Shown: positions 1-11,255 of the stretch, piece by piece
Layout of the letters: every line of letters starts with the position of its first letter
Numbering within the stretch: position 1 is the first letter of the stretch
Source: Stromatinia cepivora
Taxonomy: Eukaryota; Ascomycota; Leotiomycetes; Helotiales; Sclerotiniaceae
NCBI GenBank assembly: GCA_014898415.1
Contig: RCTD01000013.1
Span: 558,001-622,000 of the forward strand
DNA: 64,000 nt
Direction: 5' to 3'
Notes under the pieces: model-generated
Told to the model about the DNA's origin: nothing
Database searches by the model: none
Seen by the model: the letters and a program-made list of their open reading frames with translations, nothing else
Program-made: the position numbers and the translations under genes

Positions 1-1935
1 GCTCACCCGCCCGCAACTGGTAGCCCAAAGACTTGTCAATTCATCAACACTTATATCCTGTACTTGAATGGTGTTGCTCAAGGTCAAACTTGCGCAATGT
101 ATACAGAATCATGGGATTCCAGCTATGCTACAAATACTGGTTATAGTAGTGGAAGCGATGTATATACCATTGGTTCTTCTTATACTCTCTCCAATTCTAC
201 CAATCCAAATTACGCAAAGGATTGCAAAGTTTCAGTCAACTCTAGTTCAAGCAGTATTTTGAGCACTTCAGACTCGGCTTCATCAAAATCCGGGACCGCA
301 GCTCCCAAGACTGTTAGCAGCACTTCGGCATCTTATTCATTGCCTTCCAATACAGCAAATAGCACTTCAATTCTTGCTTCTTCAACTTCCTGTAGCTCAA
401 CTTCCAATAGAGTTAGTGGTACCTCGGCATCTCAAATATTGCCCTCAAATACAGCAAACATCACATCAGTATTTGCTTCTTCGACACCTTATGCCTCAAC
501 TTCCAGCACAGTTAGTAGTATTTCAGCATCTAATACATTGGCTTCAAACACAGCAAACAACACTGCGATATCTAGTACATTGACTTCCCTTACAAGGAAT
601 AGCACTTCAGCTTTTGCTCCTTCGACATTCGGCACCTCAACTTTCAATACATTAAGCACCACTTCGGCATCCAGTGCATTGCCTTCCAACACAGCCAACA
701 GCACTTCCGCATCTGGTCGATCGGCTTATAATACAGTTATCAGTACTTACGCATCTAATCCATTGCCTTCGAACACAAAAAGTAGTGATTTCGCCTCATC
801 GGGAACTGGTTATGCCTCAACTAGTGGATCTTTATCATTTGAAACGGGTTCCATTACCAGTGGATCTCCCACAAGCAATGGATCAGTATCAATTTCGTTA
901 CCTTCGAACACAGCAAGCAGCAATTTGGCATCATCAGTAACTGGTTATGCCTCAGCTAGTAAGCCTATCTATTCCGGGACCGATACTATCATCAGTGGAT
1001 TTCCCACAAGCAGTGGATTAGTATCAAATGCATTGCCTTCGTACACAGCAAGCAGCATTTCAGCATCTAATTCGTTGCCCTCCAACACAGGAAGCAACAC
1101 TGCCTCGAGTTCTGTATCCAGTCATGCCTTCACATCGGATACTTCTTCCGGTCATTTAGCCCCGTCATCTTCAGCAGCATCGAAAGAATCAGCTTCTGTT
1201 AACAGTAATGTACCTTCAATTTCCAGCAGTGGATCTGAAAATTCTTACGCATCCGAAACATTATCTGGTACCATTCCATCTTGCACATCTCCAACTTCAT
1301 CCGACCCAGTCACGTCGTCAAATCTTGGTATCAACTTTGCTTATTTTAGCAACCCAACTTTGAATACTGGCTACGGATCCCCGCAATTTGACATCAATTC
1401 ATTGAATGGAAAGATCCCAACTTATACAGGAACAGCTAGTCAAATTGGTTTCTCCAATACTGCAGCTGGTTCGGATGTAGCTCTATACCCTGGTGCACCG
1501 TCCTGTAGCGTTGAACAACTCGCCATCGTTCACACTGGCTATGTTTATGCTCGCAAAGCAGGAACTTACACCTTTAACATCACCGCCTTTGATGATATTG
1601 TTATGGGATGGATCGGTTCGAACGCGTTTGGTTCCTACTCTGCCAGCAATGCCGACCTTAATGCCGCTAACTCTGGTGCCCCCAATGCCGTCACAACAGT
1701 TTCCAAGACTTTGACTGCAGGCCAAATTCTCCCATTCAAGGTTCTTTGGGCTAATGGCGCCAGCACTGGTAATCTCGGCTTCGCTATCAAGGGTCCAGAT
1801 TCAGTCCTCTTGTCTTCAACCCCCGGATCCGCTAAAGATGTCATCACCGCGCCATCTAGTATCCAAACATTCTCATTCCCATCCGTAGCTTCTATAGCTA
1901 CTAATGCTACTGCTGGTCTCACTAGCTCTCAATAA
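1..1935 (+). CDS. GLEYA-domain, Ser/Thr-rich cell-surface (adhesin-like) protein, 5' partial
   Basis: The frame is open from base 1 without a start, so the gene begins left of the window; 644 codons are visible, ending in TAA at 1933-1935. Visible residues 1-80 form a small Cys-containing region (Cys12, Cys31, Cys75). Residues of about 85-435 are a low-complexity Ser/Thr/Ala stalk with degenerate repeats that restart at LPSNTA-like motifs, typical of O-glycosylated wall proteins. Residues of about 441-613 resemble the GLEYA/PA14-like carbohydrate-binding fold of fungal adhesins: a beta-rich block with Cys502 and a FDDIVMGWIG segment around residues 530-539, the acidic pair being where such domains usually bind calcium and ligand. 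No C-terminal hydrophobic GPI-anchor signal is visible. Known of the family: attachment to surfaces or glycans. The exact ligand is unknown. Codon use is normal, without RIP damage. Confidence 0.85.
   Translation, partial: AHPPATGSPKTCQFINTYILYLNGVAQGQTCAMYTESWDSSYATNTGYSSGSDVYTIGSSYTLSNSTNPNYAKDCKVSVNSSSSSILSTSDSASSKSGTAAPKTVSSTSASYSLPSNTANSTSILASSTSCSSTSNRVSGTSASQILPSNTANITSVFASSTPYASTSSTVSSISASNTLASNTANNTAISSTLTSLTRNSTSAFAPSTFGTSTFNTLSTTSASSALPSNTANSTSASGRSAYNTVISTYASNPLPSNTKSSDFASSGTGYASTSGSLSFETGSITSGSPTSNGSVSISLPSNTASSNLASSVTGYASASKPIYSGTDTIISGFPTSSGLVSNALPSYTASSISASNSLPSNTGSNTASSSVSSHAFTSDTSSGHLAPSSSAASKESASVNSNVPSISSSGSENSYASETLSGTIPSCTSPTSSDPVTSSNLGINFAYFSNPTLNTGYGSPQFDINSLNGKIPTYTGTASQIGFSNTAAGSDVALYPGAPSCSVEQLAIVHTGYVYARKAGTYTFNITAFDDIVMGWIGSNAFGSYSASNADLNAANSGAPNAVTTVSKTLTAGQILPFKVLWANGASTGNLGFAIKGPDSVLLSSTPGSAKDVITAPSSIQTFSFPSVASIATNATAGLTSSQ
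340..1105 (+). repeat. Degenerate coding repeats of the adhesin stalk
   Basis: The stalk is built from imperfect units starting at LPSNTA/LASNTA-like motifs. The first two are 33 codons each; later units are 14 to 47 codons long. In DNA the recurring core is a ttgccttcnaacacagcaa-like segment. Repeats of this kind expand and contract and so change stalk length between strains. Confidence 0.75.
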
Positions 1936-3215
1936 TCAATCTCTTCCAACAAACCGTGTTGTGAGAATGTCAACATTCAAGCCATCTTGCATCTGGTAAG
2001 GCACCACTCGCGTCTGGTAGATTAGGAAACATCAATTTCGTATAATTGCCTTACAACAGGCTAAGTTCGTGTATCTTAGATACTTTGCTTCTACAGTTTC
2101 TGGCTGTTACTCCTATTTTTGGAGGATCAGGAGTGTATTTCTTCTAAAACTGTGATTGAATTTTGGGATGCCTGGGCAATCTTGGAGGAAATGGCATGGG
2201 CGGTCATTCAGCGAGGGTTTTTCTTGTATACATATTTAACTTTATTTTAATCACTCTTTTCATACAATTTGATCGTTTTATAAATTACATCACGGTCGCT
2301 ATCGGGCGTTCCGTTGGTTTTGCAATGAACTCATACTTTCAAATTTGTGTATAGTATCTCGCTCAACCAGTTATCATCCATGAAAGTTGCGCCTTTCCAA
2401 GGCTTCACTCGATTTGATAGAGCTAAGCTTCCTACTTGATCAGCCCTTCTGCTAGCCCCTCTGCTTTAAACCGTTTCTTCCTCCCATCCTTCAACCACGT
2501 TGAAAGCCTAGACTTTCAAAAGACTCAAAAGATGTGGCTCCAGTCTCACAATCTCAAACCCCGCGCCGGGTCCAGGATTATTTCACCCTCAAGATACACA
2601 GTCGGTTATCCCTGCCCAATAGTGAAAGTCTAGTAACAATTGTTAATGAGATATTTTAGAATGATATGAGAGCAAATGTCTTCTTGCTTTCTGTAAATAA
2701 TGGAAGACATTCTAAGAGATATTAGAGGATATTTCCGTATTGTTGATGCTAGGAATGAATATCTAAACTCGTTAGCTGATAGTTTCGGATTGCAAACACG
2801 CGACTTTTCTCTCAAGTGATTGGACGGAATGATGGATGACTTGGGAAATGGCGATAGAAATAAATGCAGATGACATACATGAACATGGTGAACGTCTTCT
2901 ACCATTTCATCATGTTTGTGATCATGGTGATAGATACAATAGATTGCATGTTCACAGCATGTCTGCGTTATTCTTGTCCAAAGCCGACAGGATGGAAGCC
3001 CATATGCATGTCTTCATCTCTCAATTTCGGGTTGTTGCTGGTTTGTATCGCTCAAATCATGCGTTGCGTGGGATTGGTTTTCCCCGAGTCGTATTTGTTT
3101 GAGTAAATGATGTGCTTCGCTACCTCCGTAAATAAATGCGCAGTGGGGATCGAGGTAAGCACCAGATGGAAAGGAAGACTAGGGCTAAACTTGACTCGGA
3201 ACGGGGTAAAATCCA
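1936..3215. other. Intergenic region, no gene seen
   Basis: The 3' flank of the adhesin gene. Short frames on both strands lack domains and codon bias, and none is supported as a gene. The region is of ordinary composition and ends at the target site of the MITE. Confidence 0.6.
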
Positions 3216-3223
3216 CTCTATGG

Positions 3224-3712
3224 CAGGGCTGGGCAAAAGGTGGGTATACCCGGAGTAACCCGGGGTAAATCCGGCCGAAAAGCCACCCTATTGAAGTTCT
3301 GTAGGGAGGGTAATTACTTTATAAAATGCTCCGAATGTTATAATACCTATGAGTATATATCACATGAATAATATATTTTTGAATGAAGATTCAATATATA
3401 ATATAATATTTATATTATATGATATTCGTATCATATAATATTCGTATCATATGATATTCGTATTATATGATATTTGTATCATATAATATTCATATCATAT
3501 GATATTCATATCTGATATTTCTAATTGTTCGATATAATTAGAAATAATCTCAATTTTGGATGATAATATTAAATGATTATATGATATTTATTTTGCAGTA
3601 CCCTAATATCTAACAGTATTTCCGGGTAATAATTCTGTAGAATCTCTACAGGGTAGAGTAATCATCCTATAAAGGTCAAATACCCCGGGTAGGGTACGGG
3701 TGCCCAGCCCTG
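3224..3712. mobile_element. hAT-like MITE (489 bp) with 8-bp target duplication
   Basis: The ends are perfect 12-bp terminal inverted repeats, CAGGGCTGGGCA at 3224-3235 and its complement at 3701-3712, with further subterminal inverted similarity around CCCGGGGTA. The element is flanked by an exact 8-bp direct repeat CTCTATGG (3216-3223 and 3713-3720). An 8-bp duplication and a CAGGG-type end are diagnostic of the hAT superfamily. There is no coding capacity. The centre is AT-rich and built of palindromic ATATGATATTCGTATC-like units (about 3405-3515), so the transcript or single strand can fold on itself. It would need a transposase supplied in trans. Confidence 0.9.
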
Positions 3713-3720
3713 CTCTATGG

Positions 3721-4469
3721 GCTTTCTCAACCTCAATCTTAACGATCCACCTCTTGGGTATTTGAAGGTAGAGTTCCCAAGCTTCTTTTTGTCTATGAGG
3801 CTAAGCACTCATGAAGCTGGTGTCAACACAACAAGTGTTTCGTATTTGATGCGATAACCGGAGTGATGCGGAAATTTTCCTAAGACAATTGAGTCGAAAG
3901 GAATACCAATTGAAGCGAGCTCAATAGTGTTGATCCGGTACTTATAGAAATAATGTCGCAGGGGATTACGATGATAGCGCAGTGGCGAATATCAATCGAT
4001 TTAGATTCTGGTTGTGCTAGAATATTTAATGTTAAGCTACAAGGCGACAACTAGCATCCGGAAACTGCGAATCTGCCGTGAGCATTCTTCTCCGGTAAAA
4101 ATAAAAGTCTAATTGTAAGGAACATACTGTAGATTTGAAGATGCATAAATTTTGAATAATTTCTCCGTATCCTAGATCTAGCAGTCCGCAGGTCATTAGG
4201 CCATCAAGCGCTATGCTGCTGTACTTTGGTCAGCGGAGCCCAGGAAGGAAATCAACTTCCTTCTTTTCAATTGTTCCTATCTCCCCTCTTAGTCCTTACA
4301 AAGCTAGGTTACGTGCATCCATCGAGACATATATATGAGCGGAACAAAAGAGAAAAGCTAAATTAGCTAAGTTTTATGTGTATAGGAACTGTGACGAAAT
4401 GACTGACTCAGAAGCAAGTAGTCTTTATGAGCTGGACTTTAGAACCCCACAGTTAAGCAATGACAAGCC
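3721..4469. other. Intergenic region, no gene seen
   Basis: Unique DNA of normal composition between the MITE and the 100-bp duplication. No open frame with coding character was found on either strand. Confidence 0.5.
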
Positions 4470-4670
4470 TTTCTTTTCAAAACCACCATATAAAAAAATC
4501 TGATTAACGGGTCTTCAAGATAGAGTTAAAACCCCAATCTCAATGACCCCAGAACCGACAGAAATCGGTTTTTCTTTTTAAAGCCATATATCAAGAAATC
4601 TGGTTAACAGGTCTTCAAGATAGAGTTAAAACCCCAATCTCAATGACCCCCCAGAACCCACAGAAGCTGA
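4470..4670. repeat. 100-bp tandem duplication
   Basis: Two adjacent copies of a roughly 100-bp unit; the shared core GTCTTCAAGATAGAGTT starts at 4511 and again at 4611. The copies differ by a few substitutions. No coding function was recognised. It directly precedes the minisatellite and may belong to the same non-coding repeat block. Confidence 0.8.
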
Positions 4671-4696
4671 TATTTTGATGGTCCGCCGCCCATCAT

Positions 4697-5495
4697 TTCT
4701 CAATCCTCTACATCACAAGAGCTCAGTGTGAAAGTGTTAAAACTCCAAAAGCCAAAAGGAAGAAACACAAGAGGATGAAGGTCTCCCCACAAACCTCTAC
4801 ACCATAGATTATTCTGTGCAAAATAGAAGAAGATGAAGGTTGCCCCTCAGACCTCTACATCATAGATTATTCTGTGAAACAAAAAGAGGATGCAGGTTAC
4901 CCCACAAACCTCTACATCACTCTTACAAATGAAAGAAAAGAAGATAAAGGTCACTCGACCATTAAGCCTCCAAACCACAAATTACTCATAATGAAATAAA
5001 AGAAGATGAAAGTTGCCTCTCAAACCTCTAAGCCACAAAATACTCATAAATGAATCAAGAAGAAGAAAGTTACCCCTCGAACATCTAAACCACAAATTAA
5101 TCATGTGAATCTACCACCAGAAGATGAAAGTTACCTCTCAAACATCTACACCACAAAGTAACTATATGAATGGAAGTCAAAGAGGATGCAGGTTACCCCA
5201 CAAACCTCTACATCACCCTTGCGAATGAAAGAAAAGAAGATAAGGGTTGCCCCTTAAGCCTCTACACCAAAAATTACTTATAATGAACCACAAGAAGATG
5301 AGAGTTGCGTCTCAAACCTCTACATCACAGACCGTTCATGTGAAACAAAAGAAGATGAAGGTTGCCCCTCAAGCCTCTACACCACAAAAAGCTCAATGCG
5401 AGTGAATGTGTAAAAAACCCGAAGGAAAAACCACAAGAAGATGAAAGTTGCCTTTCAAGCCTCTACATCACAGATTACTCATGTGAAAAGGAGCC
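4697..5495. repeat. Minisatellite, about 12 units of 54-62 bp
   Basis: Each unit follows the pattern AAGATGAAGGTTGCCCCTC, then an AAACCTCTACACCACA-like block, then a TACTCATGTGAA-like block and a purine-rich linker. About twelve units are recognisable, one (near 5350-5435) enlarged by an extra segment. A distinctive AGGATGCAGGTTACC variant occurs at 4887 and again at 5183 with matching neighbours, implying that a block of about five units (296 bp) was duplicated as a whole. All frames carry stops, so the array is not protein-coding. Confidence 0.8.
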
Positions 5496-6909
5496 AAAAT
5501 ACCACAAGCCAAAGTGCCCACATGTTCTCAGATAAGACCATCGGTCTTATCAGGCCAAACAGAACATAAATCTCATGCCTGTGCCAGCTCTGGGGGTCTG
5601 TCACAAGGACTAACGCACGCATCGGACAAGCAATAGGTCATGAGAGCAATCAAGGTACGATGTAGCATTACGCTAGATGATAGGCAAGGTCCCCACCGTT
5701 CTGTGAAAAATATTAGCAATTTTCTTGAAGGAAGGATAGAGAAAATGAAGGTAAGGAGGGTAGGAGAAAAAAACTTAGCTTCGGATTGATACAGTCCAGA
5801 AGAGAAGAGAAAAAGAAGAGAAAATGTTGGAGGATGTCTGGGTTTAAATAGACATTCTGGCTGGTGCAGAAAAATCAGATCACTAACTAACACTGATTAG
5901 CCTCAGAAGAATTGCACTAATCACCTTAATATGGTATTGTTGATGACCTCATAAATTCCCTAGCGCATTGGCCGACTTAAAAACATAGCCGGCGCCAAAC
6001 TCAATTTCACCTGAACCATCGATATTTATTAGCGCAATCGAAATTTGACCCTCCTAAATTGCCGGTAAACGTCGTATACTCAGAATTTTTTGCTAGATCA
6101 TGATGGTCGTCAGTGCTAAAAATCCAATAGCTAACAATTGGGAAACTAGCCATAACTTTATTGAAGAGAACTGCCTTCGATAGTTACCCGACTCCACATT
6201 CAATATCCCAGTGGAGCAAAAACTGGCTCGTCACAGTTTTGTTGTCGATAATGCGGCAAACAACCCTAGTTACGTTGGTGAGTACGGAGTGTAGGTCTGG
6301 AAATCTATTTCAATTAGCTTTTTGCTAAGCATTCAGATGACATTCGCCGGTAACTTAGCAGAAACCAAAGCCACTATTCTCAGACTTCAGGTGTGTGGTA
6401 ATTAATAATCCCGCTACATGTACGCGCAAGATGAAAGCCAGCATTGGGGTCACTGCATTCGAGTTTGAATCTGGTATTGATGAGAAGAGAAGAGAAAGAG
6501 GGGCAATCTTTCGACACATAGGGTGGGGTCGATTTTCCCAAGTTACCTTGGAGATTAATGGCCTTCAAACTGCAAGCAAAAACCAGAGTTGTTTCAGTTC
6601 ACTCTTACCCCCAATTCCGCTGAAAAAACATGGACCCAAATCCCACATCATCAAGACTTAAAATGAAAACAATAAATGGCTGTTTTTTTGGTTGGGCTTT
6701 ATACATCACTTGCGTGTGCTTCTCCCATTAGCTCCCTGGGAAACCCGGAGAGGATCTCTACTGAGAGGTATTTGAAAAAAAAAAAAAGCATACTACCGCT
6801 GGAGGATACTATCCCAAAAGAAAAGGAAAGGAGAAAACGCTGTAGGCCAAAAGACCCAAAAAAAGAAAAACAAACAGACAAACAGACAAAACGCTGGAAT
6901 CATCGTTAG
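5496..6909. other. Non-coding region with a short perfect hairpin
   Basis: No convincing gene. ATAAGACC and its complement, separated by 3 bp, form a hairpin at 5533-5551, just right of the minisatellite. Purine-rich stretches (5740-5830) and an A13-type homopolymer near 6776-6789 are present. A 106-codon minus frame at 5573-5893 lacks any recognisable domain. Confidence 0.45.
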
Positions 6910-6915
6910 ATGACT

Positions 6916-7173
6916 GAAAAGCCCACGCCCACAGAAGCCAACGCCCACAGAAGCCAACGCCCACAGAAGCCAACGCCCACAGAAGCCAACGCCCACAGAA
7001 GCGAAAGCCAGAAATCCAAAGCCCACAAAAGCCCACGCCCACAAAAGCCCACGCCCACAAAAGCCTACGCCCACAGAAGCCAACGCCCACAGAAGCGAAA
7101 GCTAGAAATCCAAAGCCCATAAAAGCCCATAAAAGCCCACAAAAGCCCACGCCCACAAAAGCCAACGCCCACA
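6916..7173. repeat. 16-bp-unit minisatellite in the 3' flank of the 7174 gene
   Basis: Units CGCCCACAGAAGCCAA and the variant CGCCCACAAAAGCC run from about 6916 to 7173. A GCGAAAGCYAGAAATCCAAAG block interrupts them near 7001 and again near 7095, giving a higher-order period of about 94 bp. The array stops one base before the stop codon of the minus-strand gene, so it probably forms its 3' UTR. Open frames across it are by-products of the repeat. Confidence 0.85.
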
Positions 7174-7821
7174 TTAAACACTCAAAAGATCGATTCCATA
7201 GACTTCCGAAAGGAATCTTTCTTTTGCGCGTTTATATTCCTCACCCCACGCATAAGGGACGTCAAGCTCTGGAAAGAAGAGGATTCCGCGGCGGACCAAA
7301 GATTCTCGACTCGGCGGATTCGAGAATAGTGGTTCGCAGGTGCAGGAATCACTCTGTCCTTCCACGGAAGACATAGAAATGCCCTCCAAAGAGCCAAAGA
7401 CCGCCGGAACACCACGCCTGCAAGCTTTTGAAAAGATTGCACGTCTCAACCCTGGCCTAAGGGTTCCCGGTACCTCCCCACAAAATGGTACCGAGTGCCG
7501 ACTGAATGCCTTCTCAGCCGGTCTTACAGAGACTTCGACGTGAATCCACTCCTCTATTGGCGCAGGATCTCTCCAAAGGATCACCTGCTTGCCCTCTGCC
7601 AAAAGAGGAGCTTCATCTAAGTGTTCAGGCCTTGCCCGAGTTGCCACGTCATTAATCACCCAGTTGATATAACGTGTTACCGCCAATCTTCTGAATGAAA
7701 AGTAATCGGAGACAAACTCCGGACGCCAGTGTTTTCTATCCTCAACGAAAACCATTGGGATACAGAGCTCCACAGCTCTGGTCGAGGGGCCGTAGTGACG
7801 AAAACCTGGTTGTAAAGCCAT
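7174..7821 (-). CDS. Hypothetical protein, 215 aa
   Basis: An uninterrupted frame of 215 codons from ATG (7819-7821) to TAA (7174-7176), with balanced codon use and a normal mix of residues (Trp, Cys, charged), unlike the low-complexity frames around it. No signal peptide, membrane segment or known motif was recognised; the protein looks soluble and mixed alpha/beta, with an aromatic-rich N-terminal half. A TATATAAG box lies about 195 bp upstream at 8014-8021 (minus strand), consistent with a transcribed unit. The 3' end runs directly into the 16-bp minisatellite, so the original C-terminus may have been altered when the array expanded. The function is unknown; a lineage-specific gene is the most likely reading. 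Confidence 0.6.
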   Translation of the reverse strand: MALQPGFRHYGPSTRAVELCIPMVFVEDRKHWRPEFVSDYFSFRRLAVTRYINWVINDVATRARPEHLDEAPLLAEGKQVILWRDPAPIEEWIHVEVSVRPAEKAFSRHSVPFCGEVPGTLRPGLRRAIFSKACRRGVPAVFGSLEGISMSSVEGQSDSCTCEPLFSNPPSRESLVRRGILFFPELDVPYAWGEEYKRAKERFLSEVYGIDLLSV

Positions 7822-10800
7822 CTTGTGTCAGTTTTTATTGACACGGAAAAATTGGGTTGACCGAAAAACCCAAGTGTTAAAACAGGCAAATTGAATGTGG
7901 TTTATTTTGAAAAGAAGCAAGAACTGGTTCTTTTGTTTGTAGACCTCAAATTTGTAGACTGTTTTGACGATGGAGAGAAAAAAGGAAACAAGAAATAAGA
8001 TCATCGGGGAACTGCTTATATACAGATGCTCGAAAATTTCTTCCCACGGGTAGTTTGAAGTCTAACTTGAGCAAGTGCATCTGCGTCATTATCAAACTAG
8101 ATTATGATAAATTAGAAGCCTTTAATCTACCACTAAGCCACTAAGCCCTATAATACACTAGTATTGAATGAAAGATTCACGATTAACAGAGACTATGTGT
8201 TAGTAATGTGGAGCAATTCTCAAGGCTCCCACAATAGGAAGGAACCAGCCTTCGATAAGTCCAGATTGCATTTAGTGTTTAGACAGCTGTAATTGTTTGG
8301 GGTTAGTTCAACATTCTAAATGGATCAAAAATTTCAAACAGACTCAAAGTTTCAACTTGATTGAACGAAACAAATAGATTCAGTAGCTCAAATAACTTCA
8401 ATGCTTCAAATGGTTGCATTGTATCAAATGATCTTAGTTTAACAAATGAATACAATATATCAAATGAAAACAATATCTCAACCCAATCAAAATCATGCGA
8501 GGAATTCAACAAAGAATACCTGGTCGATGTATGAAATAAATCCAGGAACCAACAGCCCCACATTGTTAGATTGTAAACTAGACCATCAGCAACCCTAAAA
8601 AGAAAGGGAAGGAGCGACCCCTTTAGGTCAATGCTAAGCGAGATAAATTTTCGCCCCACAATTTTCGGCACTCACAAGAGAGGAAGTAACGACCTTTCGC
8701 CGGAATGAGGTGGGTAAATACTTAGATGGCTCCGGATAAAGATTTCGTTCTTGTGATAGACCTGGGCTTTTCTCGTGTACTTCAACTGAAAATAAGTTGG
8801 TGGAAAAATGCGGCATCAGCAGTAAGGCTTAGAAAGCTTTTGAAATGTCACCATCGCAATGTCGGTAGCAAATAACGGGTAACCTCTGAACCATTTGCGA
8901 CTGCACAAATTGGGCAATTAGACACTCCCATTATGAGAAATCGCAGAATTTAGGTCTTATGACGGTCTCGTAGCTATGAGTTTAGGGTGTTCGGTATATC
9001 AATAGCGAAGTGAACTAACTCCATGATACTGGCGTTCCAGATGTCTTTCTCAGGAATTAACTAACACCTTGACCCGAGAAGGACGGCTAATATAGTTCGA
9101 AGATTGAAGATCGAATGCTCCCATAGTAGTGTAGTACTAATTACAAAAAGTCAAAGGAACCGAGATATTTGAGCAAAGCTTAGAACTATATCTGAAAAGA
9201 AGACACAAACATCCTTACTAAAAAAAAGTCAGTAATTTAGAATCGGCGATAACCGCACAAATTTCTCCTTAGCACATTCTTCGCTTACTCGATCAGTGTG
9301 GTATGTTACGAAATGCCGGAACCAGCATTTTTTAACACCGCTTAGAATATCGGAGATCTCGAGATCAATTTAGTGGTAAGTTTGAGTCAATGAATCAGGG
9401 AAAGAACAATCTCGATTGAGTTCCATTTCTCGACCCAATTCATCTCTTGTTTTCCACGATCTGGAGCTCAGTATATCTCCTTGCACAATTTCTTTCGCAG
9501 GCACATGTCTCCGAGGCGTGTCTCAAACCACTTTAATTTAGTTGTTGACTTTCAGTACCGTCACCTACTCGTAATGGATCCGAACTTTATCAAATTTTCA
9601 TATGCGTTGGGTTCAATGCATTTAGTATTTTTAATCAAAATATTTTAAACTAAAAGTATTAAAAACTTTGATTTATCTAAGCTGCAAGCACCCCAATGTC
9701 TTGCTGTCAATAACACTCCTCCGTGTCGCTTTTCGCTGCCACATGCTGACGCTGCTCGTCACAATAGGCATTCAATGCTCCGAGAGGACCACTTTTCTGC
9801 TGCGATGATGACGAGAACGAACGCCTTGAAGTGGAGAGGGCTGATAATGATGGCTGACAATGATGGCTAGAAACATGTATGCGAACGTCCACCGCAGCAT
9901 CTTCCCAACAAATTATCTGTAAACTAACCTCTTCTACAGCAGGACTTTCGCAGCAGGACTTTCACAGCAGGACTTCTAGAGCAAACCAATCGCTGCGCCA
10001 CAGATGAACAATCTCATAATCGGCCACTGAAACGCACATATGACCCTAGCGAGCTTCCGTATGTGGAAATTCCGGGGCGAATCACATGATCTACTCCTAG
10101 CCTTCGACGAACTGAAGAAATGACAGAGACAGATTTAATACATTTCCATATTTGCAGTTAACGAATACATCACTAGAGTACCTACAAGATGTTACTAAGA
10201 AGCTCCAAGTCGTCTCACTGCTAATATTTAAATGATCCATGGCTACAACCGCTTACACTCTACTTTCTAACCCCACGATACCCCGCACTTTCACCCCCCA
10301 GCCGCAGCAATCGTACATCCACGCACTCATATCCACACCATATGAACAACAGAGTAAACTATACTCACATCATCCGCCCCTCCATCCCCCTCACCAAGAA
10401 CCACTCCCAACAGCAAGTCAATGAAAACCAATCTCAAACAGCGAAAATCATCCCAACGCATCCGATTTCCTCCCCAAGCCCCTGGACCCCCAAAACCAGA
10501 AACACCAGTATAATAAACATACCCAAATTTCGCACATCAACACAGATAGTCCCAGCCGTCGCCATAAGATACGGTAGTGAGTTACCGAATAGTAAGCATC
10601 AACATCACGAAACACGAATGCGAAACACAGGGCGCAAAGCAACACAAGGCAAACCAATAGAGGGGTAATCTTTTCAATACTCTAACATCCAGTATTCTCT
10701 TCCTATCCTGTCTATGATTCCCTTCCGTCCTCCCAACTTTCTTCACGTCCAATCTTTCCCACCCCCCGATCTTTTGTCCATTCCTTCCAAAGTCTTATCC

Positions 10801-11255
10801 TATCCATACACATCCCTAGTCCCTTTTCGATGAAAAAACTATCCATCTGACGGGTAATCATACATAAATACGTAAAAAGCCATGCTGTGAATTCTCCTGC
10901 AGATCCAATGCAATCATCGGACACTTTTTTCCCCAATCCACCAGAAGACCGATCCATCAGACCATCTTCACTCCCAAGAAGAAATCTCTCAAAAGTCTCA
11001 TTTCACTGAGAAAGATTGGAGATTGAAGAAGCCACACAAGAACGCCATCCCATGATCTTCATCTCAATCATCTCATCTCATCCGTGTTCCAAAACACCAG
11101 CTCTAGGTCTGAAACCTTAAAGCAAAACCGGTAGAAAGAAAATGTCATCTAAGGTATCATCGCTTTGATCAAAAAAACAAACAAGAAATGAAAGGAAAAG
11201 ACGCTCAAAGCAAATACGCAATCTTCCTCTGCCCTTCCCCTGCCTCTCTTTAGAA
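7822..11255. other. Intergenic region, no gene recognised
   Basis: Apart from the candidate TATA box, no supported gene. Frames at 8303-8671 (-) and 8634-8816 (-) arise from low-complexity DNA built of CAAATGATTCAA-like words. A GCAGGACTTTC(G/A)CA triplication lies around 9940-9975. Frames at 10239-10668 (+) and 10712-10957 (-) show no domain; the latter may be the 3' UTR of the minus-strand gene to the right. Confidence 0.4.
8014..8021 (-). promoter_or_regulatory. Candidate TATA box for the 7174-7821 gene
   Basis: TATATAAG on the minus strand, about 195 bp upstream of the ATG, a plausible distance for a fungal promoter with a long 5' leader. Sequence match only. Confidence 0.35.

Noticed and set aside
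5533..5551. Hairpin ATAAGACC/GGTCTTAT as a transcription terminator or mobile-element end
   Set aside because: No T-run logic applies to fungal genes, no flanking duplication or partner repeat was found, and 8-bp hairpins are common.
6793..7174. Long minus and plus frames across the 16-bp repeat (Gly/Phe/Val-rich or Pro/Thr-rich proteins)
   Set aside because: They are translations of a minisatellite whose unit length shifts the frame. Several overlapping frames are open at once, and there is no independent coding signal.
8303..8671. 122-codon minus frame rich in Leu, Phe and Ser
   Set aside because: The DNA is low-complexity TCAAATGA-type sequence. The peptide is repetitive (FDxLxxF) without a domain, and the adjacent frame is equally open.
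10239..10668. Overlapping plus frames rich in His, Pro and Thr
   Set aside because: Pyrimidine-rich strand bias keeps several frames open. No conserved pattern; the region is more likely the 3' flank of the minus-strand gene.
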